From: an uncultured Lachnospiraceae bacterium
GTDB lineage: Bacteria; Bacillota; Clostridia; Lachnospirales; Lachnospiraceae
Direction of reading: 5' to 3'
Length of the DNA: 37,007 bases
NCBI GenBank assembly: GCA_947652925.1
Contig: CANTEW010000024.1
Location: 1-37,007, forward strand
The notes below the pieces were generated by a model, which was not told the DNA's origin, searched no databases, and worked only from the letters and a program-made list of their open reading frames with translations. Below, piece by piece: positions 1 to 7,742 of the stretch; position 1 is the first letter of the stretch; every line of letters starts with the position of its first letter. The translations under genes were made by a program, and so were the position numbers.

Positions 1-357
1 GCAGATCGCCATGCAGATCAAAAGGACGACAAATACATTGAGCTGCGGAAAGTTAGGCCAGATCCGTCCGGGTGCATCGGGTTTCTGCAGCATGATGCCT
101 GCCAGACATCCGGCAAGCCCCACCATACGTCCGGCGGACAGGTCGGTGCCTTTTGTGATCAGGCAGCCGCAGACGCCCAGGGCTACGATCACACGGGGGG
201 CGGCGTTGATGGCCAGGTTCTTTAAGTTTGCGAGGCTCCTGAAGCTGGGGACGGTGATGCTGACATATACGACCAGAACGGCCAGCAGTACGATGATCCC
301 GTTGTTGATCAGGAAATTTTTTATATCAAAGCTTTTTGCTGTATCCTTCTTATTCAT
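1..357 (-). CDS. mglC: Galactose/methyl-galactoside ABC transporter permease MglC (N-terminal part, cut by window edge)
   Basis: This is the first 119 residues of a sugar ABC permease in the inner membrane; the gene runs off the left edge. The start is the ATG at 355-357 (minus), preceded by a strong AGGAGGAGG ribosome site. A short Lys/Asp-rich cytoplasmic N-terminus is followed by a hydrophobic helix at about residues 16-36. A later stretch contains GTDLSAGRMVGLAG, which resembles the conserved T-D-L-S-x-G-x motif of ribose/galactose-type (RbsC/MglC) permeases. It lies 13 bases downstream of the stop of mglA, so the order is mglB-mglA-mglC in one operon. The sugar is assigned from the family of all three proteins and from galK/galT in the same window; ribose or another hexose is possible. 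Confidence 0.85.
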   Translation of the reverse strand, partial: MNKKDTAKSFDIKNFLINNGIIVLLAVLVVYVSITVPSFRSLANLKNLAINAAPRVIVALGVCGCLITKGTDLSAGRMVGLAGCLAGIMLQKPDAPGRIWPNFPQLNVFVVLLICMAIC

Positions 358-370
358 CCTTTTCCTCCTC

Positions 371-1876
371 CTAAAATTGTGTTGCATATTTCATGACGTT
401 TTCCTGGGTGGCTTCTTCTCCGGAGACTTCACCGGTGATCTTGCCGTTGCACATGATCATGATCCGGTTGGATACGCCCAGGAGTTCCGGCATCTCTGAT
501 GAGATCATGATGATCCCTTTCCCTTGTTTTGCCAGGCCGATCATGATCTGGTAGATCTCGTATTTGGCGCCTACGTCGATCCCGCGGGTGGGTTCGTCCA
601 TGATCAGTACGTCCGGGTTGTTGGCCAGCCAGCGGGAGATGATGACTTTCTGCTGGTTACCGCCGGAGAGGTTCTGGATCAGGGTCTTGCTGTCTGGCGT
701 TTTGATAGAGAGTTTTGCCACATTGTCCTGTACCAGTCCTTCGATCTTCTTATTATTGAGCTTTATGCCGGCTTCCAGGTAGTGGTCGAGGGAAGCGATG
801 GATACGTTGTCTGCGATGGAGAGACAGCCTAAGATACCGGTCCCGCGGCGGTCTTCCGTGATCATCCCGATACCGTTCCTTATGGCGTCCTGGGGTCGTT
901 TGATCGTGATCTTCCTGCCGTTCAGGAGTACCTCGCCTTTTGTGGTGTGCCGCATGCCGAAGATGGCTTCCATCAATTCTGTCCGCTGGGCGCCCACCAG
1001 ACCGCCGAACCCTAAGATCTCACCGCGGCGGAGGGTGAAGGAGCAGTCCTGGAAAGAGCGTTCATGGATACTGCTGTATCCTTTGATCTCCAGGAGTACA
1101 TCGCCGGGGGTGTTCTCAAGGGGCGGATATACGTTGGTGAGTTCACGGCCCACCATCTGTTTTACGATCTCGTTGTCGCTGATGTCCTCGATACGCCAGC
1201 TCCCCACATACGTCCCGTCCCGCATGATCGTGATGTCGTCGGCGATCTGGCGGATCTCGGCCATCTTATGGGAGATATATACGAAAGAGACCCCTCTCTT
1301 ACGCAGGTCTTTTACGATGTTGAATAAAGCTTCTACTTCTGTCTCTGTCAGGGATGAGGTGGGTTCGTCCAGGATGATCAGCTTCGCATCCTGGGAGACT
1401 GCCTTGGCTATCTCTACGGACTGCATCTGTGAAATAGAAAGATCCCCCAATTTTTTCTTGGGGTCGAAAGGCATTTTTACATTTTCCAGCCATTTTGAGG
1501 CTTCGGCGTTCATCGCTTTGTGGTCGATGACCTGGATGGGTCCGTATTTTTTGACGGGATACCGGCCCAGGTACATATTTTCCGCGATCGTCCGGTCGGG
1601 TACAGGCTGTAATTCCTGGTGTACCATAGCCAGGCCGTGGTGCAGGGCTTCATCCGGATTGCTGATGTCCATCTTTTCCCCGTCCACATATACTTCGCCT
1701 TCGTCCATATGGTAGATGCCGAAGAGGCATTTCATCAGTGTGGATTTGCCGGCGCCATTTTCACCCATGAGTGCATGGACGGTCCCGGGGCGGATCTCCA
1801 AATTTACTTTGTCGAGAGCTTTGACACCGGGGAAACTCTTGCTGATTCCATGCATCTGTAATCTGTATTCTGACAT
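371..1876 (-). CDS. mglA: Galactose/methyl-galactoside ABC transporter ATP-binding protein MglA
   Basis: Cytoplasmic ATPase of the sugar importer, 501 aa, the normal length for the fused two-domain sugar ABC ATPases (MglA, RbsA, XylG). The first nucleotide-binding domain has Walker A GENGAGKST near residues 38-46, signature LSISQMQ and Walker B LIILDEP. The second domain has a degenerate Walker A (GGLVGAQRTE), an intact LSGGNQQK signature and VLIMDEP; this asymmetry is usual in the family. The ATG at 1874-1876 is preceded by AAAGGAGAG. The upstream gene mglB ends 62 bases before it, and a strong hairpin lies in that gap. Substrate specificity cannot be read from the ATPase itself. Confidence 0.93.
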   Translation of the reverse strand: MSEYRLQMHGISKSFPGVKALDKVNLEIRPGTVHALMGENGAGKSTLMKCLFGIYHMDEGEVYVDGEKMDISNPDEALHHGLAMVHQELQPVPDRTIAENMYLGRYPVKKYGPIQVIDHKAMNAEASKWLENVKMPFDPKKKLGDLSISQMQSVEIAKAVSQDAKLIILDEPTSSLTETEVEALFNIVKDLRKRGVSFVYISHKMAEIRQIADDITIMRDGTYVGSWRIEDISDNEIVKQMVGRELTNVYPPLENTPGDVLLEIKGYSSIHERSFQDCSFTLRRGEILGFGGLVGAQRTELMEAIFGMRHTTKGEVLLNGRKITIKRPQDAIRNGIGMITEDRRGTGILGCLSIADNVSIASLDHYLEAGIKLNNKKIEGLVQDNVAKLSIKTPDSKTLIQNLSGGNQQKVIISRWLANNPDVLIMDEPTRGIDVGAKYEIYQIMIGLAKQGKGIIMISSEMPELLGVSNRIMIMCNGKITGEVSGEEATQENVMKYATQF

Positions 1877-1901
1877 CCATTCTCTCCTTTCTCATAAATG
1901 A

Positions 1902-1921
1902 CCCCGCAGCAAGCTGCGGGG
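1902..1921 (-). promoter_or_regulatory. Intercistronic stem-loop between mglB and mglA
   Basis: A perfect 9-bp GC-rich inverted repeat (CCCCGCAGC / GCTGCGGGG) with a 2-base spacer sits between the mglB stop and the mglA start. There is no U-run after it on the minus strand, so it is not a standard full terminator. In binding-protein transport operons, hairpins at this position often protect the 3' end of the binding-protein message or terminate in part. That would give more MglB than MglA or MglC. The role here is inferred from position. Confidence 0.6.
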
Positions 1922-1938
1922 TATCAGAGTGCGATTGA

Positions 1939-3066
1939 TCACTGGATCTTTTCAAGGATCTCTGCAGCGTTGTCAGCTGTAACCTTGACATAATCTACCA
2001 TATTGACAGCGTCTACCGTCTCGCCGTTCAAGAATTTTACAGCAAGGTCGCCAGCACCCTGGGCCTGCCCGAAGTAATCATTGAATACGGTGCCTGTAAA
2101 GCTGCCGTCTACGATGTTCTGTACCGCGTCGGTCAAGGCGTCCACACCTACCAGATAGATGTCTTCCCCAACTTTGCGGTCTGCAGCCTGGATCGCCTGC
2201 AGTGCGCCGAGAGCCATAGCATCGTTGTTGCAGAATACAACTTCTACTTTATCGCCGAACTGTGTCAGGGCATCCTGTACGATCTGCTGGCCTTTGGCCT
2301 GGTCCCAGTCACCGCGCTGGAGCAGCAGTTCTTCTGTCTCGATACCCTGGTCGTTGAGTGCTTTGATGGAATACTCTGTCCTGTACTGTGCATCGATGTT
2401 CTCAGGGTCCCCCTGTACCATGATGTAGCTCACTTTGCCGTCGCCGTTGATATCGCCTTTATTTTCTGTCTCAGCGATCTCTTCGCCCTGGAATGTACCG
2501 GACTGTCTTGCGTCTGCGCCGATGTATGTAGCTTTGATGCCTTCATCTTCCCATCTGTTGGACTCAGTCTCGTCGGGCTGGCGGTTGATATAAACGACCG
2601 GGATCCCTGCGGTGTTGCACATATCTGTGATCTGCGGTGCGGAAGAAGACTGTACCAGGTTCAGGATCATAACATCTACACCGCTGGTGATGAAGTTCTG
2701 GATCTGGTTCGTCTGTTCAGCCTGGTCGTTCTTGCCGTCCTGTACAGTGATGTTGCTCTCTGTGAACCCTAAGTCTTCCACCATATAACGTACTAACTCT
2801 GTACGGTACAGGGTCATGAAATTATCGGAGAACTGGTAGATGCTGATACCGACTTTGGCGTCTTTCACGTCAACGCCTGCGGATGATGCGGCATCGTCCG
2901 CAGCATCCCCTGTATCTTCCGCAGCATCTTCTGCTCCGGAAGTATCTTCCGCGGCTTCTGTCGTGTCTGCTTTTTCCCCGCTGTCTGAGGAGCCCCCGCC
3001 GCATGCGGTCAGCATGGATACAGCCAGTGTGAGGCAGAGCAGTGCTGAGATCAGTTTTTTCTTCAT
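1939..3066 (-). CDS. mglB: Galactose ABC transporter substrate-binding lipoprotein MglB
   Basis: Extracellular sugar-binding protein, 375 aa. The start is the ATG at 3064-3066, preceded by AAAGGAGGG; a longer reading frame continues upstream but has no ribosome site and lacks the signal peptide at its N-terminus. The N-terminus is a lipoprotein signal (MKKK, hydrophobic core, lipobox LTAC with Cys22). A linker rich in Ser, Asp, Glu and Ala follows (about residues 25-65), then a periplasmic-binding-protein type 1 domain. Recognisable family stretches include NLVQSSSAPQITDMCN, PVVYINRQP and VEVVFCNNDAMALGALQA. GDINGDGKVSYIMVQGD resembles the Ca-binding-loop region of galactose-binding proteins. 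It is the first gene of mglBAC. No clear cre or repressor site was found upstream. Confidence 0.92.
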   Translation of the reverse strand: MKKKLISALLCLTLAVSMLTACGGGSSDSGEKADTTEAAEDTSGAEDAAEDTGDAADDAASSAGVDVKDAKVGISIYQFSDNFMTLYRTELVRYMVEDLGFTESNITVQDGKNDQAEQTNQIQNFITSGVDVMILNLVQSSSAPQITDMCNTAGIPVVYINRQPDETESNRWEDEGIKATYIGADARQSGTFQGEEIAETENKGDINGDGKVSYIMVQGDPENIDAQYRTEYSIKALNDQGIETEELLLQRGDWDQAKGQQIVQDALTQFGDKVEVVFCNNDAMALGALQAIQAADRKVGEDIYLVGVDALTDAVQNIVDGSFTGTVFNDYFGQAQGAGDLAVKFLNGETVDAVNMVDYVKVTADNAAEILEKIQ

Positions 3067-3303
3067 TTCAAAAGTCCCTCCTTTATTTTGGCGGCATGTC
3101 TCATGCCTGTTTGATGATATTGATTTTAGCAAATGTTTTCTGAAATAAACATAGAAATTTCTTTTGTTTTTATAGGATTTTATTAGGACATCTTTGTGGA
3201 TGCCCTGTATTGTTTGGGAGCTTATAGGTTTTTTGGCCATGTTTGGAAGATATGGGGAATATCGTTCTTTGGATCTTCAGGCGTATATACTTTTTATAAA
3301 TGC

Positions 3304-3331
3304 TTTACATTTTCAGTCTTTTTGTTATAAT
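3304..3331 (+). promoter_or_regulatory. Sigma-A promoter of a candidate small RNA
   Basis: TTTACA (3304-3309), a 16-base spacer, then a perfect TATAAT (3326-3331). Transcription should start near 3338. The only thing downstream before an intrinsic terminator at 3395-3444 is about 107 bases with no convincing reading frame. It points away from mglB. Confidence 0.6.
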
Positions 3332-3337
3332 CAGGAC

Positions 3338-3444
3338 AGGGCTGTATAGAAATGCTATGATGGAGCAGCAGGTGCCGGTCTTACAGATATAGTGAAAAGT
3401 GTAAGGTCTTTACTGAGTGATCGGTGAGGGTCTTGCACTTTTTT
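3338..3444 (+). ncRNA. Candidate small RNA of about 107 nt (promoter-terminator pair)
   Basis: The segment lies between a near-consensus promoter and a strong intrinsic terminator and contains no supported ORF. It does not contain the motifs of a cobalamin riboswitch (no B12-box-like GCCACTG). A second promoter (3485-3513) restarts transcription before the next gene, so this looks like a separate transcription unit. The alternative is an attenuated leader of the cbi operon, with some read-through. Nothing in the sequence identifies a known RNA family. Confidence 0.4.
3395..3444 (+). terminator. Intrinsic terminator of the candidate small RNA
   Basis: An outer stem AAAAGTGTAAG / CTTGCACTTTT (one G-U pair) encloses an inner stem formed by 3408-3415 and 3422-3429, rich in G-U pairs. 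Six T residues (3439-3444) end the structure. The orientation fits plus-strand transcripts; the reverse direction has only a short T-run. Confidence 0.65.
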
Positions 3445-3484
3445 CGATAGCTGTTTTAGTCCTAAATTTGGGCATAACTCTACC

Positions 3485-3513
3485 TGGAAATTTCTTATAG
3501 TCCATGCTATACT
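3485..3513 (+). promoter_or_regulatory. Extended -10 promoter of the cbi operon
   Basis: TGGAAA (3485-3490), a 17-base spacer, and TATACT (3508-3513) preceded by TGC, which is an extended -10 motif. The predicted start near 3520 lies about 34 bases before the first gene of the operon. No riboswitch-like sequence lies between this promoter and the coding region. Confidence 0.55.
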
Positions 3514-3553
3514 GGTACAGTTGATATCCCATGTTGAAAACAGGAGAAAAACA

Positions 3554-3982
3554 ATGCAAGAATACAGTGATATGATCAGTTTTGTCTATTCAGACAATGG
3601 GACATATTTTTTTCAGAGGCTTTACAAAGAGGTAGAGCAGATGCGCAAGAAAGATCAGCCCTTAGAGGGCGGGCATTATATCAAAGAACTTGAGATGACT
3701 CTCTCAGAGGCCCTGGCTGTGACTGTTTCAGCTACTTTTGCTATACAAGATGAGTTCGTGGAGAAGGATCACCATAAAGATTTTGATGCCTGGAAGAAGA
3801 AACATCCCCAGGAAGATATGGATTACCAGACTTGGATCAATAAATCTCTGATCTTCCAGTTGGACGAGCTGAAGCTCACAGATATCAATACTGCGCTGAC
3901 AGGGGTGGTCGTGCCCCCGAAAGAGGGGAAGCGTACAGCAGTGCCTAAGAAGAAAAAGAGGGGATTTTGGAATAAACGTTGA
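3554..3982 (+). CDS. Unrecognised 142-aa protein at the head of the cobalamin operon
   Basis: I do not recognise this family. The ATG at 3554 has GGAG 9 bases upstream; a longer frame starting at 3521 would begin at the transcription start itself and is less likely. The protein is soluble-looking, with no signal peptide or membrane helix. It is rich in charged residues, with a probable helical N-terminal half (residues 1-75). The C-terminal tail is very basic (AVPKKKKRGFWNKR). No cysteine is present, so a metal-cluster role is unlikely. It ends 25 bases before cbiD and shares its promoter, so its expression is tied to corrin-ring synthesis. Whether it acts in that pathway or is a bystander cannot be told from sequence. 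Confidence 0.7.
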   Translation: MQEYSDMISFVYSDNGTYFFQRLYKEVEQMRKKDQPLEGGHYIKELEMTLSEALAVTVSATFAIQDEFVEKDHHKDFDAWKKKHPQEDMDYQTWINKSLIFQLDELKLTDINTALTGVVVPPKEGKRTAVPKKKKRGFWNKR

Positions 3983-4007
3983 CAGGTGATCTGGAAAGGA
4001 GTATCCG

Positions 4008-5144
4008 GTGGGTCTGCAGACAGAAGATGAGTATGTGGAAAAGAACAATAAACGGCTGCGCAGGGGTTATACCACAGGCTCCTGTGCCGCCGCTGCCGCA
4101 AAAGGAGCGGCCATGATGCTCCTGGGGGGAGAACGGATAGACAGTGTGGAGCTGATGACCCCCAGAGGCATCTTACTGGAACTCTCCCTGGAAGAGGTCA
4201 GCAGGGGAGCGGATCTCGTATCCTGTGGTGTGGTGAAAGACGGCGGGGACGATCCGGACACCACCCATGGGCTGCTGATCTGCGCGCAGGTATCTAAATG
4301 CAGGACCCCCGGTATATACATAGAAGGCGGCGCCGGCGTGGGCCGGGTGACAGTCCCGGGGCTTGACCAGCCGCCGGGGGCGGCGGCGATCAATCGTGTC
4401 CCCCGGCAGATGATAACGGAGGGAGTGGCGGATGTATGCCGCCGGTACGGGTATGAGGGCGGTATCCAGGTACTGATCACTGTGCCTGGAGGAGAAGGAG
4501 CTGCGAAGAAGACTTTCAATCCCCGTCTGGGCATCCAGGGAGGGATCTCTATATTGGGCACATCTGGGATCGTGGAACCCATGAGCGAGCGCGCCCTGGT
4601 CAAGAGTATCGAAGTAGAGATGAATGTGCGCATCGCCCAGGGCGCGCAGGTACTCCTGGTGACCCCGGGAAATTACGGGGAGGCTTTTTTGAAAGAAAAT
4701 ATGCCCCTGCCTTTTGAAAAAAATATGAAATGCAGCAATTATATCGGGGAGACCATAGATATGGCGGTGGCAAAAGGCGTCTCCGGCATCTTGTTTGTGG
4801 GGCACATCGGAAAACTGATCAAAGTGGCGGGAGGGATCATGAACACCCATTCCCATGCGGCGGATAGCCGGTGCGAGCTGATGGCGGCCAACGCCCTGCG
4901 CGCAGGTATCTCCCGGGAAGGCGCGCTCAAGATCCTGGAGACAAAGACCACGGACGAGGCTCTGGATATCCTGGATGGGGAGCATGTGCTGGAAAGGACG
5001 ATGGGTCTGATCGGGGATAAGATCCAGTTCTATCTGGAACACCGCTCGTACAGCCGGATCAGACTGGGGGCCGTATTCTTTTCCAGTGTCCGGGGGTATC
5101 TGGGGGAGACAAAGAACGCCAGGCAGCTGATGGAAGAGATATGA
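4008..5144 (+). CDS. cbiD: Cobalt-precorrin-5B (C1)-methyltransferase CbiD
   Basis: Methylates C1 during corrin ring contraction in the anaerobic pathway, using S-adenosylmethionine. The protein is 378 aa, typical for CbiD. The N-terminal hallmark RRGYTTGSCAAAAAKGA is at about residues 18-34. The central glycine-rich segment YIEGGAGVGRVTVPGL and VTPGNYGEAF are also family-typical. The start is a GTG at 4008 with AAAGGAG 6 bases upstream; no in-frame ATG gives a full N-terminus. It is the first recognisable gene of the 11-gene ring-building block and lies 27 bases before cbiL. Confidence 0.95.
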   Translation: MGLQTEDEYVEKNNKRLRRGYTTGSCAAAAAKGAAMMLLGGERIDSVELMTPRGILLELSLEEVSRGADLVSCGVVKDGGDDPDTTHGLLICAQVSKCRTPGIYIEGGAGVGRVTVPGLDQPPGAAAINRVPRQMITEGVADVCRRYGYEGGIQVLITVPGGEGAAKKTFNPRLGIQGGISILGTSGIVEPMSERALVKSIEVEMNVRIAQGAQVLLVTPGNYGEAFLKENMPLPFEKNMKCSNYIGETIDMAVAKGVSGILFVGHIGKLIKVAGGIMNTHSHAADSRCELMAANALRAGISREGALKILETKTTDEALDILDGEHVLERTMGLIGDKIQFYLEHRSYSRIRLGAVFFSSVRGYLGETKNARQLMEEI

Positions 5145-5171
5145 TCGATGATAAAATAAAAGGAGGCACAA

Positions 5172-5852
5172 ATGAAAGGTAAACTTTATGGGATCGGCGT
5201 GGGGCCGGGGGATCCGGAACTGTTGACTCTGAAAGCGCTGCGCATCGTGAAGGAGAGCCAGGTGATCACTGTCCCAGGGGACACGGCGCAGGAGAGCGTG
5301 GCTTATAAGATCGTAAAAGGGGCGTATCCGGAACTGGATACGAAGGAGATCGTAGCGATCCCTATGCCCATGACAAAAGATAAAAAGCAGTTGGAAGAGA
5401 GCCATGAGAAAGGGGCGGCCACCCTCGCCGGATATCTGGAGGCGGGCAGGCAGGTGGCTTTCCTGACCCTGGGCGACCCGACTGTGTATTCTACATATAT
5501 CTATCTGCATAAGCGCATAGAGGCGATGGGGTATCCCCTTGAGATCGTCAGCGGCATCCCGTCTTTTTGTGCAGTCGCCGCCCGGTTAAATACCGGACTG
5601 GTGGAGAAGGCAGAACCTCTCCATGTGTTCCCGGCGTCTTATCCCATTGATGAGGCGCTGGATCTGTCCGGCACGAAGATATTGATGAAAGCCGGGAAAA
5701 AGATGGGCGGTGTGAAAGAAAAACTGAGAGCACACGGCGTGTCATGCAAGATGGTGGAAAACTGCGGTATGGAAAATGAGAGAGTATACAGCTCGCTGGA
5801 GGAGATACCGGAACAGGCGGGTTATTATTCACTGATCGTTGTGAAAGGATAG
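5172..5852 (+). CDS. cbiL: Cobalt-precorrin-2 C20-methyltransferase CbiL
   Basis: Adds the C20 methyl group to cobalt-sirohydrochlorin, the first methylation committed to cobalamin. The 226-aa protein belongs to the tetrapyrrole methylase (CobA/CbiF/CbiL) family. It shows the N-terminal loop GIGVGPGDPELLTLKALR (residues 6-23), LTLGDPTVYSTY and EIVSGIPSFCAVAARL. The last two are the usual SAM-site motifs, and the Y-S-T-Y variant is typical of C20 enzymes. The ribosome site is AAAGGAGG, 6 bases before the ATG. Confidence 0.94.
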   Translation: MKGKLYGIGVGPGDPELLTLKALRIVKESQVITVPGDTAQESVAYKIVKGAYPELDTKEIVAIPMPMTKDKKQLEESHEKGAATLAGYLEAGRQVAFLTLGDPTVYSTYIYLHKRIEAMGYPLEIVSGIPSFCAVAARLNTGLVEKAEPLHVFPASYPIDEALDLSGTKILMKAGKKMGGVKEKLRAHGVSCKMVENCGMENERVYSSLEEIPEQAGYYSLIVVKG

Positions 5853-5875
5853 TGTAGAAAGGATAGAAGAAGGAT

Positions 5876-6640
5876 ATGGTACATTTTGTGGGAGCGGGGC
5901 CTGGGGCGCCGGATCTGATTACTTTGAGAGGAAAAGGATTGTTGGAGCAGGCGGACGTGATCATTTACGCGGGGTCTTTAGTGAATCCCCAGCTTTTGGA
6001 CTATGCAAAAGAAGGCTGCGGCATCTATAACAGCGCAGAGATGACACTGGAGGAAGTACTGGCGGTGATGCGCCAGGCGGAAAAAGACGGAAAGATGACG
6101 GTGCGCCTGCATACGGGGGATCCCTGTATCTACGGGGCCATCCGGGAACAGATGGATGCATTGGATGAGGATGGGATCGCATATGATTCCTGTCCGGGGG
6201 TCAGTTCTTTTTGCGGGGCGGCTTCAGCTCTGGATCTTGAGTACACCCTGCCGGATATCTCCCAGAGTGTGATCATCACCCGCATGGCGGGACGGACGCC
6301 TGTCCCGGATAAAGAGAGCATAGAATCTTTTGCGGCCCATCAGGCCACGATGGTGGTATTCCTGAGTACGTCCATGCTGGAAGAACTCAGCGGTAGACTG
6401 GTGGCCGGTGGATATAAGGAAGATACTCCGGCGGCGATCGTCTACAAAGCCACCTGGGAGGATGAGCAGACGCACATCTGTACAGTGGGTACGCTGGCAC
6501 AGACAGCGAGAGAGCATAACATCACCAAGACCGCGCTGATGATCATCGGGGATGCGGTATCAAGTAATTCCTATGAGAGGTCTAAGCTGTACCATCCGGA
6601 GTTCACGACAGAGTTCCGGGAGGGGAAGGGTTCGGACTGA
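5876..6640 (+). CDS. cbiF: Cobalt-precorrin-4 C11-methyltransferase CbiF
   Basis: Methylates C11 of cobalt-precorrin-4 with SAM. It has 254 aa, the usual CbiF length. Family motifs in order: VGAGPGAPDLITLRGKGLL (residues 4-22), YAGSLVN, RLHTGDPCIYGAIREQMDAL, YDSCPGVSSFCGAASAL and TRMAGRTPVP. The TRMAGRTPVP stretch separates C11 methylases from other members of the family. Spacing is 23 bases from cbiL and 16 bases to cbiG, so it is within one operon. Confidence 0.95.
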   Translation: MVHFVGAGPGAPDLITLRGKGLLEQADVIIYAGSLVNPQLLDYAKEGCGIYNSAEMTLEEVLAVMRQAEKDGKMTVRLHTGDPCIYGAIREQMDALDEDGIAYDSCPGVSSFCGAASALDLEYTLPDISQSVIITRMAGRTPVPDKESIESFAAHQATMVVFLSTSMLEELSGRLVAGGYKEDTPAAIVYKATWEDEQTHICTVGTLAQTAREHNITKTALMIIGDAVSSNSYERSKLYHPEFTTEFREGKGSD

Positions 6641-6656
6641 CGGCGGGGGTGTATAG

Positions 6657-7706
6657 ATGAAGGTCAACATCGTCAGTTTCAGCCGCAGAGGGGCTGCCCT
6701 GGGAGAGAGGCTGCAGGCGGGCCTGGAAGAGAAGGGGTGGCAGGTCTATACATTCGGAAAAGGCAGGTATATGGAAGGCGCCCACAAGATCTGGGCACGT
6801 CAGATCAAAGAGCCGATCGGTCAGTGGACAGGGGAGCATTTCTCCAGATCCGACGCGCTCATCTTCGTGGGAGCCTGCGGGATCGCTGTGCGCAGCATCG
6901 CGCCTTTTATAGGTCATAAGACTACAGACCCGGCGGTGGTCGTGGTAGATGAGAGGGGAAGATTTGCGATCTCTCTTTTGTCCGGTCATATAGGAGGGGG
7001 CAATGAACTAGCGCAGACAGCGGCCCAGATCGTGGGGGCGCAGCCGGTGGTGACCACAGCTACGGATCTGGCCCAGGTTTTTGCGGTGGATATATTTGCG
7101 AAAAAAAACGGCTGCCATATCTCGGATATGAAATATGCCAAGGAAATATCAGCCAGGCTCCTGGAGGGGGAGAAAGCGGGCTTTTTCAGCGACTTTCCCT
7201 GGGAAGGGACACTGCCGCAGGGACTCGTGGAGTGCAGAGCGGGTATGGAGCTGGGGATCGGGCTGACAGTTTTTACAAAAGAAAAATGTCCCTTTTCCCA
7301 TACGCTGTATCTGATCCCCAGGGTGGTCACCGTGGGGATCGGATGCAGGAAAGGGATCGCCCAGGGCGCGATAGAGGCTGCTGTGAAAAACGCGGCGGAG
7401 CAGGCGGGCATCTCCCTGGATGCGATCGGACAGGCGGCCAGTATCGACCTGAAAAAAGAGGAGCCGGGGCTTATAGACTATTTAAGAGAAATGGATCTGC
7501 CTTTTAAGACATTTTCAGCAGAAGAGCTGCGGGCGGTGGAAGGGGCGTTCACACCCTCTTCTTTTGTATCCTCCGTGACCGGCGTGGACAATGTGTGTGA
7601 GCGGAGCGCTGTCCTGGCCAGCGGAGGGCGGCTGATCCTGAGAAAGACGGCCTGGGACGGTGTGACCGTCGCCTTTGCGATGAAGGGATGGACCCCTGTG
7701 TTCTGA
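6657..7706 (+). CDS. cbiG: Cobalt-precorrin-5A hydrolase CbiG
   Basis: Opens the lactone of cobalt-precorrin-5A and releases the extruded C20 unit as acetaldehyde; known for the anaerobic pathway. The N-terminal CbiG domain contains GACGIAVRSIAPFIGHKTTDP (about residues 73-93), followed by VVDERGRFAISLLSGHIGGGN. A variable middle leads to the C-terminal domain that starts near GIGCRKGIAQGAIEAAV and has IDLKKEEPGL. The length of 349 aa is normal and both domains are complete. GGGGGT lies just before the ATG and serves as ribosome site. Confidence 0.94.
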   Translation: MKVNIVSFSRRGAALGERLQAGLEEKGWQVYTFGKGRYMEGAHKIWARQIKEPIGQWTGEHFSRSDALIFVGACGIAVRSIAPFIGHKTTDPAVVVVDERGRFAISLLSGHIGGGNELAQTAAQIVGAQPVVTTATDLAQVFAVDIFAKKNGCHISDMKYAKEISARLLEGEKAGFFSDFPWEGTLPQGLVECRAGMELGIGLTVFTKEKCPFSHTLYLIPRVVTVGIGCRKGIAQGAIEAAVKNAAEQAGISLDAIGQAASIDLKKEEPGLIDYLREMDLPFKTFSAEELRAVEGAFTPSSFVSSVTGVDNVCERSAVLASGGRLILRKTAWDGVTVAFAMKGWTPVF

Positions 7707-7742
7707 GATTTTGACAATACGAGAGAAGAAAGGATTTTCTGT

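Noticed and set aside
798-1715. A 305-aa reading frame on the plus strand
   Set aside because: It is antisense to mglA, which has full ABC-ATPase motifs; the frame is Ser/Arg/Ile-rich with no family features.
3067-3240. N-terminal extension of MglB
   Set aside because: It would place a lipoprotein signal peptide in the middle of the protein; the ATG at 3066 has an ideal ribosome site.
3338-3444. Cobalamin riboswitch for the cbi operon
   Set aside because: None of the conserved aptamer boxes is present, and a terminator plus a new promoter separate it from the operon.
4173-5510. A 445-aa reading frame on the minus strand
   Set aside because: It runs antisense across cbiD and cbiL, both fully recognisable; composition (His, Arg, Pro rich) is typical of a shadow frame in GC-rich coding DNA.
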